Source of the DNA: Streptomyces huasconensis
GTDB lineage: Bacteria > Actinomycetota > Actinomycetes > Streptomycetales > Streptomycetaceae
Length of the DNA stretch: 48,773 bases
Reading direction: 5' to 3'
Assembly (NCBI GenBank): GCA_004010275.1
Contig: RBWT01000040.1
Coordinates: 1 to 48,773 of the forward strand
Notes under the pieces: generated by a model
Told to the model about the DNA's origin: nothing
What the model saw: only the letters and a program-made list of their open reading frames with translations
Databases searched by the model: none
Part shown: piece by piece, positions 1-10,027 of the stretch
Layout of the letters: every line of letters begins with the position of its first letter
How positions within the stretch are numbered: the stretch's first letter is position 1
Program-made: the position numbers and the translations under genes

Positions 1-964
1 CCCACCGACCCGGCCAACCCCACCGCCCCGTCGCCGCGGCGCCGCCGAGCGCCGCGCGCCGCGCCGACCAGGGCCCGCGTCGGTGCCGGTCACCGCGGGT
101 GTCACGGTCAGGCGGCGGACGAAGGAGAGCGTGGCGTAGTTCTCCAGGGCGCGGCGCAGCGGTGTGAAGAGGAGGTCGCCCGCCTTCGCCACTCCCCCGC
201 CGATCACCGCGAGCGTCGATCTCGACGCGCGTGGCCGTGGCGGCGATCCCGGCGGCCAGGGCCTGGGCGGCGCGTTCGAAGGAGGCGACGGCGACGGGGT
301 CCCCGGCGCGGGCGGCGCTGGCGACGGCCGCGGCCGACGTGTCGCCGTCGGGGCCCGGCAGCCAGCCGTTCTCCACGGCGCGGCGCGCGATGTTCGGGCC
401 GATCGCCGTGCGCTCGACGCAGCCGCGCCCGCCGCATGGGCAGGGGTCGCCGTCGAGGTCCACGCTGATGTGACCGATGTGGCCCGCGTTCCCCGTGGGG
501 CCGGGGTGGAGTTTGCCGCCGAGGACGAGACCGCCGCCGACGCCCGTCGAGACGACCATGCACAGCGCGTTGTCGTGGCCGCGGGCCGCGCCCTGCCAGT
601 GCTCGGCCGCGGTCATCGCCACGCCGTCGCCGACCAGTTCGACGGGGAGCCCGCCGGTCACCGCGCGGACCCGCTCCACCAGGGGATAGCCGCGCCAGCC
701 CGGGACGTTGACCGGGCTGACCGTGCCGGCCGACGCGTCCACCGGACCCGCGCTGCCGATACCGAGGGCGGTGACCCGGCCCCACAGCTCGCCCGAGGTC
801 AGCTCGCCGAGGACCGCCTCCACCGCCCGCATCACCGTGTCGCCGTCCTCACGCGCGGGCGTGGGCCGCTGGGCGCGCAGCAGGATGCGCCCCCGTCCGT
901 CCACCAGGGCGCCGGCGATCTTGGTGCCGCCGATGTCGAGTGCGGCGACGAGGTCCATGTGCAT
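1..964 (-). CDS. ROK family sugar kinase (partial, frameshifted)
   Basis: Encodes a ROK-family kinase, which phosphorylates glucose, N-acetylglucosamine or a related sugar in the cytoplasm. The N-terminus carries the ATP-binding motif DIGGTKIAGAL (residues about 9-19) and the middle carries the zinc-binding signature CPCGGRGCVE near residue 150. The ATG at 964 is chosen because AGGAG lies 11 bases upstream; a second in-frame ATG is at 958. The frame breaks near position 215 and again near 28-40, where similarity (IGGGVAKAGDLL, TPAVTGTDAG) continues in other frames, so at least two indels are present. No stop is reached before the left edge, so the 3' end is missing. It diverges from a LacI regulator, which suggests regulation by sugar. 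The exact substrate cannot be told. Confidence 0.85.
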   Translation of the reverse strand, partial: MHMDLVAALDIGGTKIAGALVDGRGRILLRAQRPTPAREDGDTVMRAVEAVLGELTSGELWGRVTALGIGSAGPVDASAGTVSPVNVPGWRGYPLVERVRAVTGGLPVELVGDGVAMTAAEHWQGAARGHDNALCMVVSTGVGGGLVLGGKLHPGPTGNAGHIGHISVDLDGDPCPCGGRGCVERTAIGPNIARRAVENGWLPGPDGDTSAAAVASAARAGDPVAVASFERAAQALAAGIAATATRVEIDARGDRRGSGEGGRPPLHTAAPRPGELRHALLRPPPDRDTRGDRHRRGPWSARRAALGGAAATGRWGWPGRW

Positions 965-1027
965 CGGTGTCGGATCTCCTGTGTCAGGGCAGGCCGGAGA
1001 GTGCGAAGGTCAGTCTCCCTTGCATCT

Positions 1028-1039
1028 GACAACGTTGTC
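1028..1039. promoter_or_regulatory. palindromic LacI-type operator
   Basis: GACAACGTTGTC is a perfect 12-base palindrome in the 174-base gap between the divergent ROK kinase and LacI regulator genes. Its central CG and AACGTT core are typical of LacI/GalR-family operators. It is placed to control both genes, so autoregulation plus control of the kinase is the natural inference. Confidence 0.65.
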
Positions 1040-1138
1040 CAGGCTCTATGCTCGACGCCACGGCTCCACCGCCCCGCTTCGAGCCCGCCCCACCGATGCC
1101 CCTCTCACCATCCGGACGACAGGACAGGACAGCGCACC

Positions 1139-2178
1139 GTGGCCGAGACCGCCGCCCGACGACCCGCCAACCGCTACGGCAACCGTCCTACCATGAAGGA
1201 CGTCGCGGCCCGCGCGGGAGTCGGCCTGAAGACGGTCTCGCGGGTCGTGAACGGCGAGCCGGGCGTCACCACCGACACCGAACGCCGCGTGCAGGAGGCC
1301 ATCGACGCCCTGGGCTTCCGCCGCAACGACAGCGCGCGCGTCCTGCGCAAGGGCCGCACCGCCAGCATCGGCCTCGTCCTGGAGGATCTCGCGGACCCCT
1401 TCTACGGCCCGTTGAGCCGCGCCGTCGAGGAGGTCGCCCGGGCGCACGGCGCGCTGCTCATCAATGGTTCGAGCGCCGAGGACCCGGACCGGGAGCAGGA
1501 GTTGGTGCTCGCCCTGTGCGCGCGCCGGGTCGACGGGCTCGTCATCATCCCGGCCGGTGACGACCACCGCTATCTGGAGCCCGAGATCGCCGCCGGGGTC
1601 GCGACCGTCTTCGTGGACCGCCCGGCCGGGAAGATCGACGCCGACGTGGTGCTCTCCGACAGTTTCGGCGGCGCCCGGGACGGCGTGGCCCACCTCATCG
1701 CGCACGGCCACCGCCGCATCGGGTTCATCGGCGACCAGCCGCGCATCCACACCGCCATAGAGCGGCTGCGGGGCTACCGCGCCGCGATGGAGGACGCCGG
1801 CATCCCGGTCGACGAGGCCTGGATGTCGCTGGGCGTCACCGACCCGCGGCGGGTCCGCGCGGCGGCCGAGGAGATGCTCCGCGGCCCCGCGCCGGTCACG
1901 GCGGTCTTCGCGGGCAACAACCGCGTGACCGTCACGGTCGTCCGGGTCCTCGCCGCCCTCGACCGGCCCGTGGCCCTGGTGGGCTTCGACGACATCGAGC
2001 TGGCGGACCTGCTGGACCCCGGCGTGACCGTCGTCGCCCAGGACGCGGCGCAGCTGGGCAGGACGGCCGCCGAGCGGCTGTTCCGGCAGCTCGACGGCGC
2101 GTCCGCGGCTCCGGAGCGGGTCGAGCTGCGACGCGGCTCATCACGCGGGGGTCGGGCGAACTGCCGCCTGCCGATTGA
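1139..2178 (+). CDS. LacI family transcriptional regulator (one frameshift)
   Basis: A LacI/GalR-type DNA-binding repressor of about 346 residues. The helix-turn-helix is at residues 18-40 (MKDVAARAGVGLKTVSRVVN), followed by the hinge region and a periplasmic-binding-protein-like sugar-sensing domain (IGLVLEDLADPFYG, VDGLVIIPA, HRRIGFIGD, VALVGFDDIELADLL). The GTG at 1139 is preceded by AGGAC; an ATG at 1193 immediately before the HTH is an alternative. The last 16 codons are out of frame: near 2128 one C appears to be missing, after which the family-typical end LITRGSGE...PAD and stop are readable. Without the correction the frame runs on over 1 kb, antisense to the next genes. It diverges from the ROK kinase and probably controls it through the palindrome between them; the inducer is unknown. 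Confidence 0.85.
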
Positions 2179-2192
2179 TCGCCCCCCCGGCC

Positions 2193-2215
2193 GCCCTGGG
2201 AGCCGCCCTCAGGGC
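2193..2215 (+). terminator. weak hairpin between convergent genes
   Basis: GCCCTG and CAGGGC form a 6-bp stem around an 11-base loop just after the LacI gene stop and before the convergent gene that ends at 2240. There is no T-run. A possible terminator, not strong. Confidence 0.3.
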
Positions 2216-2239
2216 AAGAAGCTCTCGGGGTCAGGACCC

Positions 2240-2719
2240 TCAGGGCCAGAAGGCGACCGCGAGGGCGACCAGCGTGCCGAGGGCCACAAGGCCGCCGATG
2301 GCACCTGCGACGAGTGCGCCCTTCTGGGCGGCGGGCTTCTGTTCCCGCCAGCCCAGCTCCTCGGTCACCCCCCGGATCAAGCGGTGCCCGTCGGCGGAGG
2401 AGAAGGAGTGCCGCTCGGAGCCGTCCAGGGAGCGGCTCCACGTGCGGTACCGCGCACGGCCGGTTTCCACGGTCCTCCGTGTGGTGCCGAACGGTCCGCG
2501 CTCGTGGGTGTGGACCACGTCCGTCAGCGCAAACGTCCGCTCGGCCGGAAGCAGCACGACGCGGTAGGTGTGCACGCGGCGCCCGCCCGGCAGCGGGACG
2601 TCCACGACGAGGTCGAACCCCCGCTCCGTCCAGCGGTAGCGGTAGGGCGTGCCGGTGGTCGCCGCCTCGACGCGGGCGCGCAGCTCGTCGGCGGCGTGCG
2701 CGCCGGAGGGTTCGTTCAT
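2240..2719 (-). CDS. hypothetical protein, C-terminal membrane anchor
   Basis: A 159-residue protein of unknown function. The soluble part (residues 1-130) is rich in charged and aromatic residues and has no motif I recognise; residues about 132-157 form one hydrophobic helix (GALVAGAIGGLVALGTLVAL), so the protein is probably tail-anchored with its bulk in the cytoplasm. It starts 21 bases after the stop of the upstream Ser/Thr kinase on the same strand, so the two are likely co-transcribed. The reading frame is intact. A role with the kinase (substrate or partner) is only suggested by position. Confidence 0.65.
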   Translation of the reverse strand: MNEPSGAHAADELRARVEAATTGTPYRYRWTERGFDLVVDVPLPGGRRVHTYRVVLLPAERTFALTDVVHTHERGPFGTTRRTVETGRARYRTWSRSLDGSERHSFSSADGHRLIRGVTEELGWREQKPAAQKGALVAGAIGGLVALGTLVALAVAFWP

Positions 2720-2740
2720 GACTTCAGCAGGATCATGGCC

Positions 2741-4601
2741 TCAGCAGGTGGGCAGGCCGGGCAGCGGCTTGTCGTTGTCGCCGCCCTTGATGTAGACGTC
2801 GCTGACGAAGACGTTGGTGTTGCCGCTGTCGTCGTCCGTCTTCGCCCACCAGACGTTCGTCCACTCGCCGTGCGTCTCGCGGCGGCCCAGGTTCTGCTGG
2901 CAGTAGAAGTAGTTCGTGCCCGCGTTGAGGGTGCCCGCCTCGGCGCCGGAGGCGGTGTACGACTTCGCGGTGCGCCACACCGAGCAGTTGTACTTGCCGC
3001 CGCCGATGGGGTGGCAGACGGGGTCCTCGGCGGAGCCGCCCCCGCCGCCCGGCCTGCTTCCGCCGGTCGGCTTGGACGTGGGGTCGGGGCGCGAGGCGGG
3101 CTCGTCCCGGTCCTTGGCCTTGTCCCTGGTGTCCCCGGCGTCTCCGGCGTCTTCGGCCCCGCCCTTGTCGCGGTCCGTGCCGTCGGTGCCGTCCTTGGCA
3201 CTGCCCTTGGAGCGCTTCGCGTCCGGTTCGCGGGACTTTCCGGCGTCCTGCCCGTCAGGCTTGGGACGCTTCGACTCGCCGCCCAGCGGGCCGCTGCTGC
3301 CGTCGTCGTCCGCCGAACCGGAACCGTCCGCCGCGGTGTCCTGCCGTGCCTGGCTGCCGGTGTCGTCCTTGCCGTTCAGGAACGCGACGGTCGCTCCGGT
3401 GACCGCGAGCACCACGATCACGCCGACCGCCGCGAGCAACGCCCTGCCTCGGCGCGGGCGCTGCGTCGAACTCGTCTCCCGCGAGCCGCGGGCACCGAAG
3501 CGGCGGACGCTCCCGCGTAGGCCCCGGCCGGCGAGGCCTGGACCGCATAGGACTGGGCCGGATGGGGCTGGGCCGGGGACGGCTGGATCGAAGACTGCTG
3601 GACCGGAGACGGCTGGACCGGGGACGCCTGCCCCACCGAAGGCGGCGGTCCGAAGCCCGGGGGTGGCGTGCTCGGGATGCTGCCCGTGGTGCCCGGGCGC
3701 GGGCCGAACCCGGCCGCGCCCTCCGGCCCCCGCGGCCCCCCTGGCCCCATCGCCGCGACGCCGTCGAGCAGCTGCCGTGCCGCGTCCGCGTCGGGGCGCG
3801 CCTGTGGGTCCTTGTCCATGAGCTGCCGCAGTACGGGGGTCAGCGGGCCCGAGTGGCGCGGCTCGGGCAGCGGGTCGGCGACGACGCGGTGAGCGTGGAC
3901 CACGTCGACGTACGGCGGAAGGGGGAGGAGCCCTCGACCGCGGCGTACAGCGTGGCGCCGAGCGCCCAGACGTCCGAGGCGGGGCCCGGATCGTGGCCTT
4001 GTGCGCGCTCGGGCGCCAAGTAGTCGAGCGAGCCGACCAGTTCGCCGCTGCGGGTGAGGTGGGTGGCCGAGCCGTCGCCGGGGTCTTCCATGGTGGCGAT
4101 GCCGAAGTCGGTGAGGACGACGCGGCCGCCGCTCTCCAGGAGGATGTTTCCCGGCTTCACGTCGCGGTGCAGCACGCCGACGCGGTGGGCGGCGGCCAGC
4201 GCTTCCATGACCTTGGCGCCGATGGCCGCGGCCTCGCGGGGTTCCAGGGTGCCGCGCTCGCGCAGCACGTCGTCGAGGGAGGGGCCGTCGACCAGCTCCA
4301 TGACGATCAGGGGCCGTCCGTCGACCTCCGCCACGTCGTGCACGGCGACGACTCCGGGGTGGCGCACGCGGGCGGCCGCGCGGGCCTCGCGCTGCATCCG
4401 CAGGCGCAGATCGGCCAACTCCGGTCCCGCCATGTCCGTATATGTCCGCAGTTCCTTCACCGCGACCTCGCGGTGCAGCACCTCGTCGACCGCGCGCCAT
4501 ACGACGCCCATGCCGCCGCGGCCGAGCTGCGCCACCACGCGATAGCGCCCGGCGAGGAGCCTGCCCGCCTCGCCCGTCTGTTCCTGATCCCCCGAAGACA
4601 C
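2741..4601 (-). CDS. membrane Ser/Thr protein kinase (two frameshifts)
   Basis: A Hanks-type Ser/Thr kinase of about 620 residues. Seen in order: glycine-rich loop GRGGMGVVWRA, the lysine in VAVKE, catalytic loop HRDVKPGNIL, DFGIAT and the APE motif; a Pro/Gln-rich linker built on near-repeats of SPVQ/PSP; one membrane helix (LLAAVGVIVVLAVTGATVAF); an acidic-basic low-complexity stretch; and an extracellular domain of roughly 100 residues with four cysteines that could form two disulfides. There are no PASTA repeats, so this is not PknB. The GTG at 4601 fits the family N-terminus. Frame breaks lie near 3887 (one G missing in CGG) and near 3510; the domain order reads through both. The C-terminal domain is the probable sensor, ligand unknown. 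The small membrane protein at 2240 follows directly. Confidence 0.88.
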
Positions 4602-4676
4602 CGCTGCCCCGTCCGTGTGACACCACTTCTGTGGCGTACAGACTAAGGGGCCGCGGTGACAGCAGGCGCCCGGGTG

Positions 4677-5968
4677 TTACTTGCCCGATCCCGTGAGATC
4701 GCCCCGGCGCGGGCCCGCGAAGCCCTGGAGGCGGGCCAGGGTCAGGCCGGTGAGCCGGGTGACCTCGCCCGCGTCGAGGGCGCCGCTGTCCAGGCCGCGC
4801 AGGAGGTAGCCGGCGAGGGCCTTGGCGGTGGCGGGCTCGTCGGCCACGCGCCCCCTTCGTGGTGCCCGGCGTACGCGGCCAGGCGCTTGGCGGCGGCCTC
4901 GAAGCCCTCGCGATAGAAGGCGAAGACGGCGGCGTAGCGCGTGGGGATGTGGCCGGGGTGCATGTCCCAGCCCTGGTAGTAGGCGCGGGCCAGGGCGCGG
5001 CGGGTGAGGCCGTAGTGCAGCCGCATGGCGTCGTGGACCTGCTCGGTGGTGCCGACGGGCAGGACGTTGGTGGAGCCGTCGGAGACCCGGACTCCGGTGC
5101 CGGCGGCGGCGACCTGCATGACGGCCTTGGCGTGGTCGGCGGCCGGGTGGTCGCTGGCCTGGTAGGCGGCGCTCACGTGCAGGCAGGCGCTGTAGTCGAA
5201 GGTGCCGTAGTGCAGGCCGGTGGCGCGGCCCTCGGCGGCCTGGATCATGCGGGCGACGGTGGCGGTGCCGTCGGTGGCGAGGATGGCCTGGCTGGTCTCG
5301 ATCTGGATCTCGAAGCCGATGCGGCCCCGCTCCAGGCCGCGCGCCTTCTCGAACTCCTCCAGGAGCCGCACCATCGCGGTGACCTGCTCGGGGTAGGTCA
5401 CCTTGGGCAGCGTCAGGACGAGCCCGTCGGGGAGGCCGCCCGCCTCCATGAGGCCGGACAGGAAGACGTCGAGGGTGCGGATGCCGCGGTCGCGTACCGC
5501 CTCCTCCATGCACTTCATGCGGATGCCCATGTACGGGGCGGCGGTGCCGTTCTTGTACGCCTCGGCGATCAGGCGGGCCGCGCGGGCGGCGTCCTGGTCC
5601 TCGTCGGCGCCCTTGTAGCCGTCCTCGAAGTCGACGCGGAGGTCTTCGACCGGCTCGCGCTCCAGCTTGGCGCGTACGCGCGTGTAGACGGCGTCGGCGA
5701 GGTCGTCCGACAGGCCGAGGACGGCGGCGAAGGAGGCGGCGTCCGGGGCGTGTTCGTCGAGCATCGCCAGGGCCTTGTCGCCCCAGGTGCGGATGGTGTC
5801 GGCGCCGAACTGCTCACCGGGGACGTAGACGGTGTGGACGGGCTGGCGGGTGCCGGGGTCGCCGGGGTAGCGGCGCTCCAGCTCCGCGTCCACGGGGGCG
5901 AGGGAAGCGCTGATGCCCTCGCTGACCGCGCCGGCGAGGCTCGTCGCCACCTTCTCTTGCTGACCCAT
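4677..5968 (-). CDS. HpcH/HpaI aldolase/citrate lyase-like (DUF6986), one frameshift
   Basis: About 430 residues related to the HpcH/HpaI aldolase/citrate lyase beta-subunit superfamily; Streptomyces members belong to the DUF6986 group, sometimes labelled phosphoenolpyruvate kinase on weak grounds. Visible signs are DLRVDFEDGYKG (acidic metal site), GLVLTLPKVTYPEQV, IGFEIQIETSQAIL (conserved Glu) and GLHYGTFDYSA. The ATG at 5968 has GGAGG at good spacing; a longer form from GTG 5983 would swallow that site. One indel near 4850 shifts the last 60 codons, after which LLRGLDSGALDAGEVTRLTG runs to the stop at 4677. It is a single gene with its own upstream gap and diverges from the exported phosphodiesterase at 6214. 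A cytoplasmic C-C lyase or CoA-ester lyase role is inferred; the substrate is unknown. Confidence 0.8.
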
Positions 5969-6213
5969 TCCCGCATCCTCCACACAGTCGGCGCCGCGCC
6001 CGGCGTTTCCGCTTCACGGAATCAACAATCCGTATAGCGAAGTTATCCGTGACCTCCGGGCTGGTCAACACCCTCCCGTGTCCTGCATACGTAGCCGACC
6101 GCGCGGGTTCACGCGTGTCCCGGGCCCGGACGGCGGCCGATGCCGCCAGTCTGTGGCCCACGTCCGCCCCGCGCCCCCGGCGCCCGGCCGCCGACCGATT
6201 TCAAGGAGCTTGT

Positions 6214-7113
6214 GTGCCCATCGACTCCCCCTTCACGCGCCGTTCCGTCCTGCGGACCGCGCTCGCCGCCGCCGTGGCGCTCCCCCTGTCCGCCACGGCG
6301 CTGTCCGGCGGCCCGGCACAGGCCGCCCCGGGGCCCGAAGCGCGCCTGGAGGTCATGTCGTACAACGTCCGCTTCGCGAGCAACCGACCACCGCACACCT
6401 GGCCCGAACGGCGCCCGGCCATGAAGGAGATGCTCCTGCGCGCCCAGCCGCACATCATCGGCACCCAGGAAGGCCTCTATTACCAGTTGCAGGACATCGA
6501 GACGGATCTCGGCGCGAACTACGACTGGGTCGGCACGGGCGTCGGGGGCGGCAGCCGCGACGAGTTCATGGCCATCTTCTACGACAACCGCCGGCTGTTC
6601 CCGCTCGAGTACGAACACTTCTGGCTGTCGGACACCCCGTACACCATCGCTTCGAACACCTGGGGCGCCAACTCGCCCCGCATGGCCTCCTGGGTGCGCT
6701 TCCTCGACCTGGTCACCAACACCCAGCTGTACGTCCTGAACACGCACTTCGACCACGTCAGCCAGAACGCGCGCGAGCGTTCGGCGTCCCTCATGGTCGA
6801 GCGCATCGCCCTGATGAACACGACGACGCCGCTCATCGTGACGGGCGACTTCAACGCGACGGCGCACGACAGCGCCGTCTACACCACGATGCTGGGCGCC
6901 GGTCTCGTCGACACCTGGGACGTCGCGCAGGAACGCGGCCCGGCGTACGGCACGTTCGGCGGGTACAAGCCGCCCGTCGTGGGCGGCGGCCGCATCGACT
7001 GGGTCCTGACGCGGCCGTCGGCGACGGTCCACGCGGCGTCGATGAACACGTTCTCGCTCGGCGGGCAGTACCCCAGCGATCACTGGGCGGTGCAGGCGAC
7101 GCTGACGCTGTGA
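6214..7113 (+). CDS. Tat-exported endonuclease/exonuclease/phosphatase-fold protein
   Basis: A 299-residue intact protein of the EEP (DNase I-like) fold. The N-terminus has a twin-arginine signal (RRSVLR at residues 9-14, hydrophobic core 15-33, AQA cleavage site near 37), so it is secreted folded. Family motifs follow: VMSYNVRFAS, IIGTQEG (catalytic Glu), LNTHFDH, VTGDFNA and the terminal SDHWAV His/Asp pair. The GTG at 6214 is chosen because AAGGAG lies six bases upstream and the Tat motif sits directly after it. EEP hydrolases cut phosphodiester or phosphomonoester bonds; a secreted nuclease or sugar/inositol phosphatase is likely, and the sequence does not decide which. It is monocistronic, followed by a strong terminator. 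Confidence 0.88.
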   Translation: MPIDSPFTRRSVLRTALAAAVALPLSATALSGGPAQAAPGPEARLEVMSYNVRFASNRPPHTWPERRPAMKEMLLRAQPHIIGTQEGLYYQLQDIETDLGANYDWVGTGVGGGSRDEFMAIFYDNRRLFPLEYEHFWLSDTPYTIASNTWGANSPRMASWVRFLDLVTNTQLYVLNTHFDHVSQNARERSASLMVERIALMNTTTPLIVTGDFNATAHDSAVYTTMLGAGLVDTWDVAQERGPAYGTFGGYKPPVVGGGRIDWVLTRPSATVHAASMNTFSLGGQYPSDHWAVQATLTL

Positions 7114-7119
7114 CGCGAC

Positions 7120-7156
7120 GAGGCCCCCGCTCCGCTGTGCGCGGGGCGAGGGCCTC
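7120..7156. terminator. strong hairpin terminator between convergent genes
   Basis: A 16-bp stem with one mismatch and one G-T pair around a five-base loop, starting GAGGCCC and ending GGGCCTC, lies seven bases after the exported phosphodiesterase stop and before the end of etfA. Being symmetrical it can serve both strands. Confidence 0.8.
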
Positions 7157-7173
7157 GGACAGGCACGGCAAGC

Positions 7174-8136
<963 letters not shown>

Positions 8137-8196
8137 GGGACTTCAATCTCCTGCGAGTGCGAAGAATCTGGGGGCGGTGGGAAAGGTGACCGAAGC

Positions 8197-8982
8197 TCAG
8201 ATGAACTTCTGGCCCGCGAGGAACTCCGCGAGCTGCTTGCCGCCCTCGCCCTCGTCCTTGACGATCGTCCCGGCGGTGCGCGCCGGACGCTCGGTGGCGG
8301 AGTCGACCTTGGTCCAGGCGCCCGCGAGGCCGACCTCGTCGGCGTCGATGTCCAGGTCGTCCAGCTCCAGGGCCTCCACCGGCTTCTTCTTGGCGGCCAT
8401 GATGCCCTTGAAGGACGGGTAGCGGGCCTCGCCCGACTGGTCCGTCACGGACACGACGGCCGGCAGGGAGGCCTCCAGCTGCTCCGAGGCGGCGTCGCCG
8501 TCCCGGCGGCCCTTGACGGTGCCGTTCTCGACGGAGACCTCGGAGAGCAACGTGACCTGCGGGACGCCGAGGCGCTCGGCGAGGATCGCCGGGAGCACGC
8601 CCATGACGCCGTCGGTCGACGCCATGCCGCAGATGACCAGGTCGTAACCGGTCTTCTCGATGGCCTTGGCGAGCACCAGCGAGGTGCCCATGACGTCGCT
8701 GCCGTGCAGGTCGTCGTCCTCGACGTGGACGGCCTTGTCGGCGCCCATGGAGAGCGCCTTGCGCAGCGCGTCCTTGGCGTCCTCGGGACCGACGGTCAGC
8801 ACGGTGATCTCCGCGTCGTCCGCCTCGTCGGCGATCTGGAGCGCCTGCTCGACCGCGTACTCATCCAGCTCCGACAGCAGGCCGTCGACGTCGTCGCGGT
8901 CGACGGTCAGGTCATCGGCGAAGTGCCGGTCGCCGGTGGCGTCGGGCACGTACTTCACACAGACAACGATCCTCAAGCTCAC
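8197..8982 (-). CDS. etfB: electron transfer flavoprotein beta subunit
   Basis: A 261-residue FixA/EtfB protein, intact. It begins MSLRIVVCVKYVPD and carries the AMP/FAD-domain motifs VLTVGPEDAKDALRKALSMG and CGMASTDGVMGVLPAILAE, as expected for the beta subunit. The GTG at 8982 has AGGAG seven bases upstream. First gene of the etfBA operon; the upstream region from 8983 to 9267 has no gene and contains the palindrome at 9113. Confidence 0.96.
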   Translation of the reverse strand: MSLRIVVCVKYVPDATGDRHFADDLTVDRDDVDGLLSELDEYAVEQALQIADEADDAEITVLTVGPEDAKDALRKALSMGADKAVHVEDDDLHGSDVMGTSLVLAKAIEKTGYDLVICGMASTDGVMGVLPAILAERLGVPQVTLLSEVSVENGTVKGRRDGDAASEQLEASLPAVVSVTDQSGEARYPSFKGIMAAKKKPVEALELDDLDIDADEVGLAGAWTKVDSATERPARTAGTIVKDEGEGGKQLAEFLAGQKFI

Positions 8983-9112
8983 GCCGGCTCTCCTACTGCA
9001 TCGTCTTTACTGGGCTGCTGCCTCGGCTTATGGCCACTGCCTTCTTGCAGGCAGCATAGGCGCCTGAAGCGGCGGATCACGGTCGGGGCGGGCCGCGCTC
9101 CGAACGAAATAT

Positions 9113-9124
9113 TACTCATGAGTA
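9113..9124. promoter_or_regulatory. palindrome upstream of etfBA, candidate operator
   Basis: TACTCATGAGTA is a perfect 12-base palindrome about 130 bases upstream of etfB in a 285-base gene-free stretch. On the minus strand it is followed directly by TAATAT, a good -10-like element, so a repressor bound here would cover the likely etfBA promoter. The form resembles TetR-family operators; the regulator is not in this window. Confidence 0.5.
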
Positions 9125-9267
9125 CACCCAGTTCGTTCCCGCTGAGCAAGCGCTTTGAACTGTGACCTTCCCAACGCCCACCCGTCTCCCGCCACCACCC
9201 TGCCCGAGGCGCTGCGCGCCGCCCCCGATTTCCGTAATCACCTGAAGTGCCCGCTCACCGGGAACTC

Positions 9268-9774
9268 TCAGTCGCGCAGCGCGTTGAAGCGTCCCTGGTG
9301 GTAGAGGAGCGGGCGGCCCTCGCCCGCGGGGTCGCCGGTGACCACCTCGGCGATCACCAGGCGGTGGTCTCCCGCGGGCACGCGCGTCACGACGCGGCAG
9401 ACGAGCCAGGCGAGGGCGCCGTCGAGCACGGGCACCCCCTCGGGCCCCTCGCGCCAGCTGGTGGGCGCCCCGAATCGGCGGCGCGCTGCGCGCGAAGGTG
9501 GCGGCGAGTTCCTGCTGGTGCTCGCCGAGTATGTGCACGCCGACGTGCGCGGCCTCGGAGACCGCGGGCCAGCTGGAGGCGCCGGTGCCGATCCCGAACG
9601 AGATCATCGGCGGCTCGGCGGAGACCGAGGTGAGCGAGGTGCGGTGAAGCCGACGGGGCGTGAGCCGTGCGCCGCGGTGATCACGGCGACTCCGGCGGCA
9701 TGCCGCCGGAAGACCGAGCGCAGCAGGTCGGAGGTGGCGGGCGGGTGGGTGCCGAGGGCGGGCGAGGCCGTCAT
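9268..9774 (-). CDS. flavin reductase family protein (frameshifted)
   Basis: About 168 residues of the flavin reductase (FMN-binding split-barrel) family, which uses NAD(P)H to supply reduced flavin to a partner monooxygenase. Readable pieces in order: SDLLRSVFRRHAAGVAVIT, GFTATSLTSVSAEPP, MISFGIGTGASSWP, HVGVHILGEHQQELA, and the end LVIAEVVTGDP...PLLYHQGRFNALRD. They lie in three frames, with breaks near 9640 and 9475-9500. The ATG at 9774 has AAGGA upstream. It follows a 26-residue leader peptide ending in cysteines (9825-9905), a mark of sulfur-controlled genes in actinobacteria, so this reductase may serve a sulfonate or other organosulfur monooxygenase; that is inference. Confidence 0.8.
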
Positions 9775-9824
9775 GGAGGGGTCCTTCTGCCGGGTTCCGG
9801 TGTTACGAGCCGAGGCGTCGGTGC

Positions 9825-9905
9825 TCAGCAGTGCGGACAGCGGGCACTGGCGTGGCGGGCGAGGTCCACGTGGACGCGCTCGTACAGAAGGAGGTCCCGA
9901 GGCAT
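9825..9905 (-). CDS. cysteine-containing leader peptide (putative attenuator)
   Basis: A 26-codon reading frame, MPRDLLLYERVHVDLARHAS followed by ARCPHC and a stop, located 50 bases upstream of the flavin reductase start. The core R-x-HVDL-x-R plus a Cys-containing tail matches the small 'putative leader peptides' found in front of sulfur-metabolism genes in actinobacteria; related Cys-rich upstream reading frames in mycobacteria attenuate expression according to charged tRNA-Cys. No good ribosome binding site precedes the ATG at 9905, so translation may be leaderless. Regulation of the reductase by cysteine supply is the inference. Confidence 0.7.
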   Translation of the reverse strand: MPRDLLLYERVHVDLARHASARCPHC

Positions 9906-10027
9906 GGGAGAAGGCTCGCGATAGGTGCCGCGTGCAGTCAAGTCTTTCCCCGGTTGTGCAAGACATGTCACGGGCTCGGGTACGGGCGCGTTCCGCGCGC
10001 GGGCGGCGGTCGCGAGGCGGTGGCCCG

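Noticed and set aside
164..3520. Plus-strand open frame of over 1,100 codons
   Set aside because: Only the LacI part (1139 to about 2128) is real; the rest is antisense to the ROK kinase, the small membrane protein and the Ser/Thr kinase, kept open by high GC and one indel.
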